Assembly (NCBI RefSeq): GCF_014805685.1
Contig: NC_060886.1
Span: 29,263,862 to 29,327,861, forward strand
DNA length: 64,000 bases
From: Silurus meridionalis
Lineage: Eukaryota; Chordata; Actinopteri; Siluriformes; Siluridae
Direction: 5' to 3'
Part shown: positions 12,383-20,037 of the stretch, piece after piece
Layout: every line of letters begins with the position of its first letter
Position numbering within the stretch: the first letter of the stretch is position 1
The notes under the pieces: generated by a model
The model's input: the letters and a program-made list of their open reading frames with translations, nothing else
Databases searched by the model: none
Told to the model about the DNA's origin: nothing
Translations under genes and position numbers: made by a program

Positions 12383-15300
12383 AAATCAATAAATAAATAA
12401 ATAAGAGACACCTTTTGGTGTCCTGATGATTTACGTAAAAAATACTTATAAAATATTTTGTCTATTGAGTTTGGTTTTACTAATAATAATAAACGTACAT
12501 TTGCATAAAGCATTGATATTTGTCAATGTTGATCTATGCAGAGTATTAAAACTTGAAAAGTATTAATTTCAGGTACAGTTAAAACAGATAAAAATTACTA
12601 AACTAATCATGAGTTAATGCATGTCAATCATGTGATTGATTGCGTAAATATTTTAATCAAATTATTTCTTCATCATGGCTTCTGTTAGTGAGTGGGATAT
12701 ATTTATTAGGCAGCAAGTGAACATTTTGTCCCCAAAGTTGACGTGTTAGAAGCAGGAAAAATGGGCGAGAGTCAGGATTTGAGCGAGTTTGCCAAATTGT
12801 GACGAGGACTCTTACTAGTCCTTCGCCCTGTGTTTTCTGTTTTCTGTGATTGCTGTTGTAGGTAGCACTAGGGTTTAGGAGGAACTTTGGTTCATTTCAC
12901 TGTGTAATGCGTCAGATATACATGGTTGAAATGACAATAAAAGCTTCTTGACTTGACTTGACGTCTAGACGACTGGCTCAGAGCATCTCCAAAACCGCAG
13001 CTCTTGTGGGCTGTTCTCGGTCAGCGGTGTTCAGTATCTATTAAAGTGGTCCAAGAAAGTAACAGTAAAACCGAGGCTCATTGATACATGTGTGAATCGA
13101 AGGCTTGCCCGTGTGGTCTGATCCGACAGACGAGCTCCTGTAGCTTAAATTGTTAATTAAATGATGATAATATTAAAAATAATAATGAATACACACACAG
13201 ACTCAAAATGAGTTGATTTTATAGGCTCATTTTGTCTTTTACTATACTTTCTTTTGATTTAAAAAAGCTAAGGCCACTGTTGTGTTTCTTTCTGATTCCC
13301 CTAAAGTGCACAATAAAGTAATAAACCTGGCTCAATAGACGTTATTTTCCATGTACAACCTAAATACAATCATGTTCTTGTGGATGAATGTGACATAATA
13401 AACCATTTTTGTTGACATTTGGAATGGTGTTTTCTGATTTCTTGTCGTTCTTCTCCGTTTCAGCCACCATGATGAAACACAGTTTGGACTTTCACACTGG
13501 GAATGGGTTGAACACCAGCAAAATGGATTCAATGGGCATCTCAGAGGGGGATCTTCTCCTTCAGGTAATTGACTGGAGATTAATCCTAGGAGTAAAATTC
13601 TGATTCATTTTCAACTTGGCTTTGTTTTTTTTTTCTTTCTCAGCATTAATGCATGTTGCGTAACCCGGAATCTATTATATGTTTGGAGAGAGAGAGAGTT
13701 ATTAAAGTGGATAACGGTGACTCCAGGTCAAGAAAAGAAAACTGAAGAAGTTATGACAAGCCAGTTTGTTCAGGCTCTATTTATGAAAGAACCGTCACGC
13801 TTAGCAACAGCAAACAAAGCGCTGTGTTCTTTACGTTTTCGCTTGGACTCACTTGCACCATCTGTCTTATTCAAGCTGATGTCACATGTTTGTTTTTCTT
13901 CTTGCTGAGAATCTGCCACGTTTTTTCTACAACCAATCGGAATGCAGCACAATAGATTGCGGTTCAATTGTCATCTTTATGTACACCATTAAATATGTTT
14001 GTTTACTGGACTGACAATGTTTTTCCCCATGAATACGTATTAAATTATTTCGCGTCTCACGGCGGTCAAAATATTTTTCTTTTAGCGTTAACTCAATGTT
14101 GCACAAAGATGTTGCAGTAACCAATCAGACCGCTTAATCCGAGGCCCCAATCAGGCGTCCAATGTATGTAGCGGTGCAGCTGTGGCTCCAGTGAAAGGAG
14201 ACTTGTGCTTCTTTTGCATTCATTCTCGCTGTATGAGATGCCTGTCTACGATGCAGGGCTCCGTTCTACTGCGTTTCTCTAGAATATTGATGGTGTTTCT
14301 TCAGCCGTGACATCATGATAATGGTTTTAAAGAGGTGGATTGATTTAAATAGGACACTGCTAAAGGTCTGGGTGTGAAATGCATGACAAGTGAATGTCGT
14401 ATCCTAATTTCTTGCAAATCTGTCCATTTATTATTGCTAGGCTCTCAATGGGTTTGTGCTGGTGGTCACTGCAGAGGGTTATGTCTTCTACACGTCTCCA
14501 ACCATCCAGGACTACCTGGGCTTCCATCAGGTGAGAGGCAATAGATAACTCACTTGAAAACACTGTTGGATCGATGATTACTTCAAGAAAGTCAAACAGC
14601 GTCATGGCTTTGTTAAAAAGAAATCCTGATGCTGTTGTGAGCGCTGGAATTGGAATGAAATTCGCTTAGCTTAGCATTTCTGACTAGAATCATTGTGCAT
14701 GCAGACGTTTGCTTATTTTAATTATAACTCAGTATTGGATTGGTAAAGCTCTGGTTAGTCTTTTGCCATTGTAGAGTAAAATAAAAAAATTTCAGCTTAT
14801 TTTAATTTATATGCACTTTACACTCATTGATTACATTTTTTTTGCAGTCTGATATGGTCCACCAGAGCGTGTTCGAGTTCATCCACATAGATGACAGAGC
14901 CATGTTTCGAAGGCAGCTGCATTTTGCCCTCGACCCAAAGCTGTTAGATGTGGAAACTGATGGTTAGTCAGTCTTTGTTTTATTTATAATTTCTACTCAA
15001 TATTACTTTGTTCTTGAGCATGTAATGCATCATGACTAACTGGGTAGAAACATTATATGAACAAATACATGCAGACACCTGACCATTAGTTTGGAATTCC
15101 CATTCCGGATTCCCATTTTGCTCTTATATTAACCTCCACTCTTCTGGGAAGATGTTCCAGTAGATTTTGAAGTGTTTTTGTGGAGATATTTTGATCAATT
15201 ATGTACTAATGTAGGTGAGGCACTCAATTCATTCAATTCAGAACTCTATAGCAGAAGATCTTTCTCTCCAACCCATGTAAAGCATATCTTCATGGCTTTG

Positions 15301-18300
15301 TGCACATTCCATGCTAAGGAAAGACGTGCTATACAGTTTTGTGGGAAGATATGCCTGGAAAGGTCAGGTGTCTCCAAACTGACATCTTCTATTGACTGTT
15401 TCCATTTCATCATGGTTTTTTTTAATTTCGTCTCATCTAGCAGGTACCCAGAACAGCAGTGACATCACGAGGAACATTGTAACCTATGACCCACAGCACA
15501 TCCCACCTGAAAACTCGTCTTTCTTAGAAAGGAGCTTCGCGTGTCGCTTCCGCTGCCTTCTGGACAACTCGTCTGGATTTCTGGTACCAGGTTTTTTTTT
15601 ATTTAGATTGAAAATATCTACACTATATGCACAAAGTTTTGGGAATACCTACCCATGTGATTTTTTTTAACATACCATTCGAGATTTAGTATCCATCTGC
15701 TGGTATGATAACCTCCACTCTTCTGGGCAGATGTTCCACTAGATTTTAGAGTGGAGATTTTTGCTCATTCAGCCACAAGTGTGTTTGTAAAGTCAGCTAC
15801 TGCAGTGCAGTCTGGGTTCCAATGAATCCCAAAGGGGTTAAATAGGGGTTTGCGCTCTATAACAGGAGATCTTCCACCCCAACCCATGGTTTTGTGTAGA
15901 ACAGCTTTGGGTCTCCAAACTACGTAAGTGGTATCTTAGTGGGTAAAGCATTGGTTCAGAAGGTCATGAGTTTAAATCCCAGCTTCACCAAGCTACCACT
16001 TTTGGGCCCCTGAGCAAAACCACACAGCTGCTCAGTTGTATAAATGAGACAAATGTCTCTAAAAGTATCTGCCAAATGCCTTAAAAAAATGCAAATGTGG
16101 TTTATTTGAAGGAAAAATTGCATGCTAGATCATCCAGAGATGTTGTATACGAATGTGTGCCTTTTGTGGTAACAGCTTAAAGAAGAACCACATATGGCTG
16201 GAAATGTCAGGTGTCCCAGTAACTATAGAATATTTGCGGTTATATATTTAATGTTCTTGATGTTCCTTTATTTTAGAAAGTGAACATTCAAGGAAGGTTG
16301 AAGTTCTTGCATGGGCAGAACAGAAAGGCTGAAGATGGGTCTCTAGTCCAGCCTCAGCTTGCTCTTTTCGCCATCGCTACTCCTGTTCAGCCATCAGCCA
16401 TCCTGGAGATCCGGACTAAGACGCTATTATTTCAGACCAAGCATAAACTTGACTTTACACCGATTGGTATTGATTCCAGGTAAAGTCTGGTCTTTTATAC
16501 TTGAGCTAGATTCAAAATAAAAGTCATAATTCAAGCTGAAATGCTAATTTTTATTTTTTATTTCAGAGGCAAAGTTGTTCTGGGTTACACCGAAATGGAG
16601 CTATGCATGAAGGGGACTGGATATCAGTTCATTCATGCAGCGGATATGATGCACTGTGCGGACAATCATGTCAGAAGTAAGTCCATTTTCAGATTTACTA
16701 CTTACAGATCAATGCTAGCAGGGTTTCTGCACAATTTGGAAAATTATGAAAAGATTATTTGAGTGATTTCCAGGTCTGGACTAGTATTGGAGTAAAAAAA
16801 AGAACACAGTATTGAAAAATATTTGTGTTTTCATACTATCGCCCTGTTCGGTTTTCTAAAATTTGTACAATAATTTTTTTTTTAAACAAAGGGTACCGAA
16901 CACTGAAACTTTTGAAAACATTCACGTCCCTGCACTGCGCAAAACGTAAGGCGCTTCAACCTGCGTCATTTCCACCTGCCGTTTATTTACTTCCAGGCTC
17001 TTTGAAACGTCATGGCGACGACTAAAAAATGAAAATGGAAAGTCTCCGTATTTTTACGGTCCATACCGTGACGCAAAAACAGCGTTTTTAAATGTAGCCA
17101 CTTCGGAGAACGGGTTCAAAACAGCTACGTTTTTGGTTGACCAGAAAATCTTAATAAAAACATTTCTTATTAAATTTTTCCTTGCTAGTGATAAAGACTG
17201 GCGAGAGTGGAATGACCGTGTTCCGCCTTTTAACCAAAAACGGAGGATGGGTCTGGGTGCAGTCGAATGCCAGGCTTGTGTACAAAGGAGGACGCCCTGA
17301 CTTCATCATCGCTCGTCAGCGTGCCCTGGTGTACGTATGAACGAATGAGAATTCAAACGGTCTAAACGGCATGTACAATATGAAATGTAGATGTGAGCTT
17401 TTTCTATTTGCCCACAGGAATGCGGAAGGAGAGGAGCACTTGCGCCAGAGGAGAATGCAGCTTCCTTTCAGCTTCACCACAGGAGAAGCCCTGCTCTATG
17501 ACACTAGTCCGACGCTTGACATGACGACTCTCATGCAAGAGGATGACAGAGGTAGCGAGAAGACCTTCGTTCCGAGCTCGATCCTCGGTTCTATTCAAAA
17601 ACAGGACAAGTCGATTTATCATCAGGCGACCAAGCCTCAGTTTACAGCGGACGACGCCTTCGCGGATAGCTGGGCTCTTTTCAATGTGCCGAGCCATCCA
17701 GTACAAGATGAAACTGCAAGCGAAGAGGACACCATTGTGTCCATGATTGACTCCTTGGAACAGTTCGCTCAGGACGGAGATCTGTGCACGGTGCTTCAAC
17801 AAATGGAAGTGAACACGGCCAATCTGAAAGAGTGGGAAAACGCGCTATGGCGGATGACCAAAGACAGTAATGGTAATGACAGACCTCTTAGTCTTGATGA
17901 GATTTTCACCGATGATATATTCTCCTATGTAGAGGATGCCCTGTACAAGGAGAACAATACAAACGCAATCAAAAGCGATACGTTCGGTGGATATACGCCA
18001 CTGCTTTCGGGCTTCACAGATCACAACTTTGACAGCAGAGACACAGATACAAATAATACAAAAGTAAACTCGATCGGGCAGCAAATGGACAGAATGCCTA
18101 GTACCGACGCTACCTTGGGAAACAACGTTCAGTGGTATGCTGAAGTACCTTCGAAGAATCAACTAACTAACTCGGCCCACTCGCAGCTGTTTCCATGTAG
18201 CGAATCCTCGCAGCCGATCGCCCAGAATGATATGCATGTGAAATTTAAAGTAATTCAGAGCGTGCCCAGCGATACCCTTTGCAATGGATGGGGGTTACCG

Positions 18301-19725
18301 AAACTCACTGAGAATGGCAGAACCTCCAAGCTGGAGAGTCACGACTCCTACTACCAGTTTGCATCGTGCTCTGCTCATCAGGCTAAAGGTCCACAAATAA
18401 ATCATTCACCAAATCATATTCACAAGCTAAGCCAAACTACTACAAATCCTTTAAACCATACGAGTGCGGGGGACAGTAATCCGTGCTCACGCCCACCCAA
18501 AAACGGTGTCTCACCAAATCACACGAACTTTCCCCAGCAAAACGAGATCCACACTTGGCAAAACGGATCACCAGAGCATCTGGGTGCCTGCATGATCAAG
18601 AACAAGCTCGCATCTGAGGGCTGTTATCAGACTTCTGGATTCCTTCCAGCTGATCTTCTGCCAGAAAGCTCTGTTGATAAACACGTCAGCTTCGTCGGTA
18701 ACGTGTACCTGTCCCCGCAGAGTGGCTCGGCGGCTAGCGATTGTTCGCCGCTCAGCAGCTGCATGTTCGAGAACCACTCCCCCCTCAGTACACACGTGGA
18801 CCAACAGCATCCTCAAGCGCACGCTGTGACCATCTCGTCGTGCGGCAAGAGCACGTTACCCATCAACCAGAGCCCACCGCAAGCGACCTGTTACTTTCAG
18901 TGGGCGTGCAGGAGCCGCTGGTGGGCACGTCCTCAATCCCGCAAAAGGACACTTGCATCAGTCCTTCGTCATGCCAAATAGGACCTGGCATTGCTATTCT
19001 CGACAGTCACAGTGTCTTCCAGAGATACCTTGACTGCAATGGACACATTTAGGTAATGACTACACGGATAATTACTTACAAATGCTTGTATATTGTACAT
19101 GGAAGTGGTGTTACTGTAGCTCAGTGGTTAAGGCTTTGGGTTTCTGATCGGAAGGTCGGGAGTTCAAACCCCGGTATTGCCAAGATGGCACTGTTGCCAC
19201 TTTTGGGGGGCAGCTTCATGGCGATCTGTTCTAGCATTTTAGAACAGCTAAAAATGGGCGATTAATTTGCAATTAATCAAGAGTTAACTCGACAATCATG
19301 TGATCAATCGCAACTTAATCTCACATTTTTATCTGTTCTATAATTAACACTTTTTAAGTTTTTAATACTCGAATCAACATTGACAAATATTGATGCTTTA
19401 TGCAAAAGTATGCTTATTATTAGTGAAACCAAACTCAACCTAGAGCATGAAGACAAATTATGCTTAATGGGTAATGTTTTAAAGTAATTATGGTGTTTTA
19501 AATTATGTAAATCACCAATACATCAAACTTTTGCAATGTTTCCACACGGACAGTTTTAACTGCCGGATGTGTGCGTCATGGGGGTTGATTTGAGATCATC
19601 AGTGAAAAAGGTTTAGTGATTCAAAATGAGAATTTTTTTTTATATCTGAGTAAAGAAAAGACGTTGTGAATAATATATATATTATTGAATAATATATATA
19701 TTATATGATATATATATTATTCACA

Positions 19726-19805
<80 letters not shown>

Positions 19806-20037
19806 AATAAACATGATACTATATACTTTGCTGCAAACTGTAGGATGAACTTAATTGCATGCTCCTCTCTTCCAGGCCAAGGACCACCACACTAAAGACA
19901 TATTTCCTGTCCTCCCCTCATTGGTGGATTTTTCTGAGAAACCTGCGAAGGGCAGCTGTCGTTCTCAGGCTCGGACTTCCCGAGCTCCTCTGTGTGGACT
20001 GACACGGACGCCACAACGTCCTTTGCCTTCTGACTAA
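852..20037 (+). CDS. ahr2: Aryl hydrocarbon receptor (AHR2-like), 5'-partial, spliced
   Basis: Ligand-activated bHLH-PAS transcription factor. By family knowledge it waits in the cytosol with HSP90, moves to the nucleus on ligand binding, pairs with ARNT and binds xenobiotic response elements. I joined exons 852-1033, 13464-13564, 14441-14530, 14848-14962, 15444-15583, 16277-16479, 16567-16676, 17189-17330 and 17418 onward. All have AG/GT borders and matching phases, giving about 881 residues before the first stop at 18979-18981. The bHLH has [14 protein letters not shown] has the typical LDFTPIG and [10 protein letters not shown]. The C-terminal part is acidic, with [12 protein letters not shown], and has no glutamine-rich stretch, which points to AHR2 rather than a mammal-type AHR. 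The exon with the start codon lies before the window. The C-terminus appears to carry a frameshift and a TAG (see those exons). AHR identity is firm; the paralogue label is an inference. Confidence 0.93.
1034..3430. other. ahr2 intron 2, first part
   Basis: Non-coding. Apart from the inverted-orientation repeat at 2480-3235, no recognisable family was seen. Open frames here are short and show no known domain. Confidence 0.5.
2480..3235. repeat. Dispersed repeat, also present inverted at 16830-17140
   Basis: The part around 3050-3180 matches the reverse complement of about 16960-17130. Shared landmarks are CTGCCGTTTATTTACTT, GGCTCTTTGA and the Cs and Gs of repeated CGTTTTT motifs. The left part has GTCCACACGAATTC and repeated CGTTTT words, a style common in fish hAT-type non-autonomous elements. 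Borders are approximate and the class is uncertain. Confidence 0.55.
3431..3590 (+). repeat. tRNA-derived SINE
   Basis: The head has the A-box-like words CACAGTGGTTAAG and the B-box-like AGGTCACGAATTC. It is followed by the shared body AGCAGGACCCTTATCCTTCA and CTCTGGATAAGGGTGCC. The same body recurs at 6577, 15933 and 43883, so this is an interspersed SINE family and not a tRNA gene. Confidence 0.8.
3591..6261. other. ahr2 intron 2, no recognised feature
   Basis: Non-coding. The longest open frame (3711-4334, minus, 207 codons) has no recognisable motif and a composition like random sequence. I see no repeat family or RNA gene that I can name. Confidence 0.5.
6262..6470 (-). repeat. Tc1-transposase-derived repeat fragment
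   Basis: Read on the + strand it has CTGGGAAGATGTTCCATTAG, then GGAGGCCTGGGGTGCAG and TCATCCCGAAGG. The reverse complement of this family in other fish encodes the end of a Tc1-like transposase (NPIEHLWDELERR ... LPRRVE). About a dozen diverged copies occur in this window. Confidence 0.7.
6577..6775 (+). repeat. tRNA-derived SINE with 3' tail
   Basis: The head TAGCTTAGTGGTGAAGGC is A-box-like. The body has TTGGGCCCTTAAGCAAGGCC and CTTAACCCTCTGTGCTCCAG. The tail is GATATGTGAAGAAAGGAT, then TTCACTGTGCTGTAATGTA, the usual 3' end of such fish SINEs. Confidence 0.82.
6776..7894. other. ahr2 intron 2, AT-rich with a CA microsatellite
   Basis: At 6895-6960 there is a fragment with CACATCGCGGTTCAGCTTTC, a sequence type often seen in vertebrate DNA transposons, but too short to assign. 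A (CA)n tract spans 7342-7381. The rest is low-complexity ATAC-rich sequence. Confidence 0.5.
7342..7381. repeat. (CA)n microsatellite
   Basis: About 20 uninterrupted CA units. Confidence 0.95.
7895..8385 (-). mobile_element. pogo/Tigger-type DNA transposon remnant
   Basis: On the minus strand 8130-7900 encodes a fragment with [15 protein letters not shown] and [16 protein letters not shown]. These are landmarks of the DDE part of pogo/Tigger/Jerky-type transposases. At 8310-8383 the sequence AGCGGCTTATAGTCTGG and AAAATACGGTA looks like the terminal inverted repeat of the same family. The DNA-binding half between them is missing, so the element is internally deleted and dead. Confidence 0.72.
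8386..9732. other. ahr2 intron 2, no recognised feature
   Basis: Non-coding and AT-rich, with several poly-T runs (for example near 8957, 9058 and 9477). No family or gene recognised. Confidence 0.5.
9733..9879. repeat. Foldback (near-palindromic) sequence
   Basis: Two arms of about 60-63 bases face each other around a loop of about 23 bases. The arms share AAGAATGTCCTCAG, the A-run and ACAGGCA, and extend outward through GTGTGGT and TTGTGT. Many mismatches are G to A or C to T changes. It could be a small palindromic MITE or a hairpin-forming transcript. Confidence 0.8.
9880..10737. other. ahr2 intron 2, AT-rich flank of the Tc1 element
   Basis: Low-complexity sequence ending in an A-run and a TA microsatellite (10712-10737), in which the Tc1 element is inserted. 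No gene seen. Confidence 0.5.
10738..10930. repeat. Left terminal inverted repeat of Tc1 element
   Basis: Outer direct repeat at about 10744-10763 and inner one at about 10909-10927, both AAATAAGTATTTGAACACC. Pairs with 12125-12329. Confidence 0.9.
10942..11962 (-). pseudogene. Tc1-type transposase pseudogene
   Basis: Starts with [15 protein letters not shown] at 11962. The helix-turn-helix part ends in RRHGLK, followed by an in-frame TAA at about 11621. A second nonsense codon replaces the residue after the catalytic Asp of WSD near 11506. A frameshift near 11350-11400 separates the GGGSIMLWG region from the rest. The last part is intact, with [12 protein letters not shown] and the [15 protein letters not shown] motif holding the second Asp and the Glu. 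It cannot make a whole transposase without translational rescue. Confidence 0.92.
12125..12329. repeat. Right terminal inverted repeat of Tc1 element
   Basis: Inverse partner of 10738-10930. Contains GGTGTTCAAATACTTATTT twice, at about 12129-12147 and 12302-12320. Confidence 0.9.
12331..12379. repeat. (TA)n microsatellite next to Tc1 element
   Basis: About 24 AT units directly after the element. A shorter TA tract lies on the other side (10712-10737), so the transposon landed in a TA-rich microsatellite. Confidence 0.95.
12380..13463. other. ahr2 intron 2, last part
   Basis: At 12880-12962 there is a retroposon 3' tail (TTTCACTGTGTAATG, TGACAATAAAAGCTTC and repeated TTGAC). The remainder is AT-rich with no recognised feature, ending in the acceptor TTTCAG at 13463. 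Confidence 0.55.
13464..13564 (+). CDS. ahr2: ahr2 exon, bHLH-PAS linker
   Basis: Encodes [10 protein letters not shown]...[10 protein letters not shown] between the bHLH and PAS-A. Acceptor TTTCAG, donor GTAATT, ends in phase 0. The EGDLLLQ end is typical of fish AHR2. Confidence 0.93.
13565..14440. other. ahr2 intron 3
   Basis: Holds one of four copies of a short dispersed sequence around CCAATCAGA (about 14085-14150; others near 42450, 48300 and 56200). Nothing else recognised. Confidence 0.45.
14441..14530 (+). CDS. ahr2: ahr2 exon, start of PAS-A
   Basis: Thirty codons, [13 protein letters not shown]...[10 protein letters not shown], the highly conserved start of PAS-A, used for dimerising with ARNT. 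Acceptor GCTAG, donor GTGAGA, both phases 0. Confidence 0.96.
14848..14962 (+). CDS. ahr2: ahr2 exon, PAS-A
   Basis: Encodes [20 protein letters not shown]...PKLLDVETD. Acceptor TTTGCAG, donor GTTAGT. Ends in phase 1, matching the next exon (Gly). Confidence 0.95.
15073..15395 (-). repeat. Tc1-transposase-derived repeat
   Basis: From ACACCTGACCATTAG through CTCTTCTGGGAAGATGTTCC to AGGTCAGGTGTCTCCAAACT. Both ends resemble the termini of this Tc1-derived family. It ends about 50 bases before the next ahr2 exon. Confidence 0.75.
15444..15583 (+). CDS. ahr2: ahr2 exon, PAS-A to PAS-B
   Basis: Encodes [11 protein letters not shown]...[18 protein letters not shown], ending LLDNSSGFL. The acceptor is CAG at 15441-15443 (chosen over TAG at 15438-15440 because it keeps the frame). 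The donor is GTACCA, chosen over the later GTTTTT because GFL then joins KVNIQG in line with other AHRs. Confidence 0.92.
15618..16229. repeat. Tc1-derived repeat split by a SINE
   Basis: Starts with ACACTATATGCACAAAG and TTTTGGGAATACCT, the terminal repeat of the family. It contains the CTTCTGGGCAGATGTTCCAC core and ends with CAGGTGTCCCAGTAACTATAG, the inverted terminal repeat. A SINE (about 15933-16090) sits inside it, so the SINE is the younger insertion. The whole nest lies in one ahr2 intron. Confidence 0.75.
15933..16090 (+). repeat. tRNA-derived SINE nested in Tc1-derived repeat
   Basis: Head ATCTTAGTGGGTAAAGC, B-box-like GGTCATGAGTTTAAATCCC, body TTTTGGGCCCCTGAGCAAAA, same family as the copy at 3431. 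Confidence 0.8.
16277..16479 (+). CDS. ahr2: ahr2 exon, PAS-B ligand-binding region
   Basis: Encodes [14 protein letters not shown]... and [14 protein letters not shown]... to [14 protein letters not shown]. The residues matching human Thr289, His291 and Phe295 of the ligand pocket are all kept. Acceptor TTTTAG, donor GTAAAG, ends in phase 2. Confidence 0.95.
16567..16676 (+). CDS. ahr2: ahr2 exon, PAS-B
   Basis: Encodes [18 protein letters not shown], then [18 protein letters not shown]. Acceptor TTTCAG, donor GTAAGT, ends in phase 1. Confidence 0.95.
16830..17140. repeat. Dispersed repeat, inverted relative to 2480-3235
   Basis: CACCTGCCGTTTATTTACTT and GGCTCTTTGAAACGTCATGG match the other strand of the copy in intron 2. 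It lies just before the next exon. Confidence 0.55.
17189..17330 (+). CDS. ahr2: ahr2 exon, end of PAS-B
   Basis: Encodes [18 protein letters not shown]...[14 protein letters not shown], then [12 protein letters not shown]. The residue matching human Val381 (mouse high-affinity Ala375) is Ala, and the Gln matching 383 is kept. Acceptor GCTAG, donor GTACGT, ends in phase 2. Confidence 0.95.
17418..19052 (+). CDS. ahr2: ahr2 long exon, transactivation region (C-terminal lesion)
   Basis: Starts [20 protein letters not shown] and runs in one frame to a stop at 18979-18981. It holds the acidic activation segment [11 protein letters not shown]... with [16 protein letters not shown]. From about 18905 the AHR-like reading ([15 protein letters not shown], then [11 protein letters not shown]) lies in another frame, which fits loss of a single base at 18901-18909. 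That second frame runs to TAG at 19050-19052, and the bases after it are GTAATG, a good splice donor. It could be a real truncation, a pseudogene in the making, or assembly errors. Confidence 0.85.
19107..19215 (+). repeat. tRNA-derived SINE head
   Basis: Contains TGTAGCTCAGTGGTTAAGGC (A box) and GGTCGGGAGTTCAAACCCC (B box), then a SINE body that breaks off early. It is the copy closest to a tRNA, but no clean acceptor stem closes it. Confidence 0.75.
19660..19802. repeat. AT-rich palindromes and (TA)n tracts
   Basis: A palindrome runs from GTGAATAATATATAT to ATATATATTATTCAC (about 19666-19721), followed by two long TA tracts separated by TACACAGTGTATA. It could form cruciforms. It sits in the putative last ahr2 intron. 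Confidence 0.85.
19876..20037 (+). CDS. ahr2: Candidate last coding exon of ahr2
   Basis: After the acceptor CTCTCTTCCAG the frame reads [20 protein letters not shown]... to TAA at 20035-20037. The FPxLPS...FSE pattern resembles the tail of fish AHR2 proteins as I remember it. The phase (0) fits the donor at 19053, but only if the last codon of the previous exon (TAG) were a sense codon such as CAG. It is either coding in an intact allele or now 3' untranslated. Confidence 0.5.
   Translation, partial: AKDHHTKDIFPVLPSLVDFSEKPAKGSCRSQARTSRAPLCGLTRTPQRPLPSD

Noticed and set aside
17404..17802. Minus-strand open frame of 132 codons
   Set aside because: It is antisense to the ahr2 coding exon and only mirrors its composition.
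19107..19215. Functional tRNA gene
   Set aside because: A and B boxes are present, but no proper acceptor stem closes and the body continues as a SINE found elsewhere in the window.
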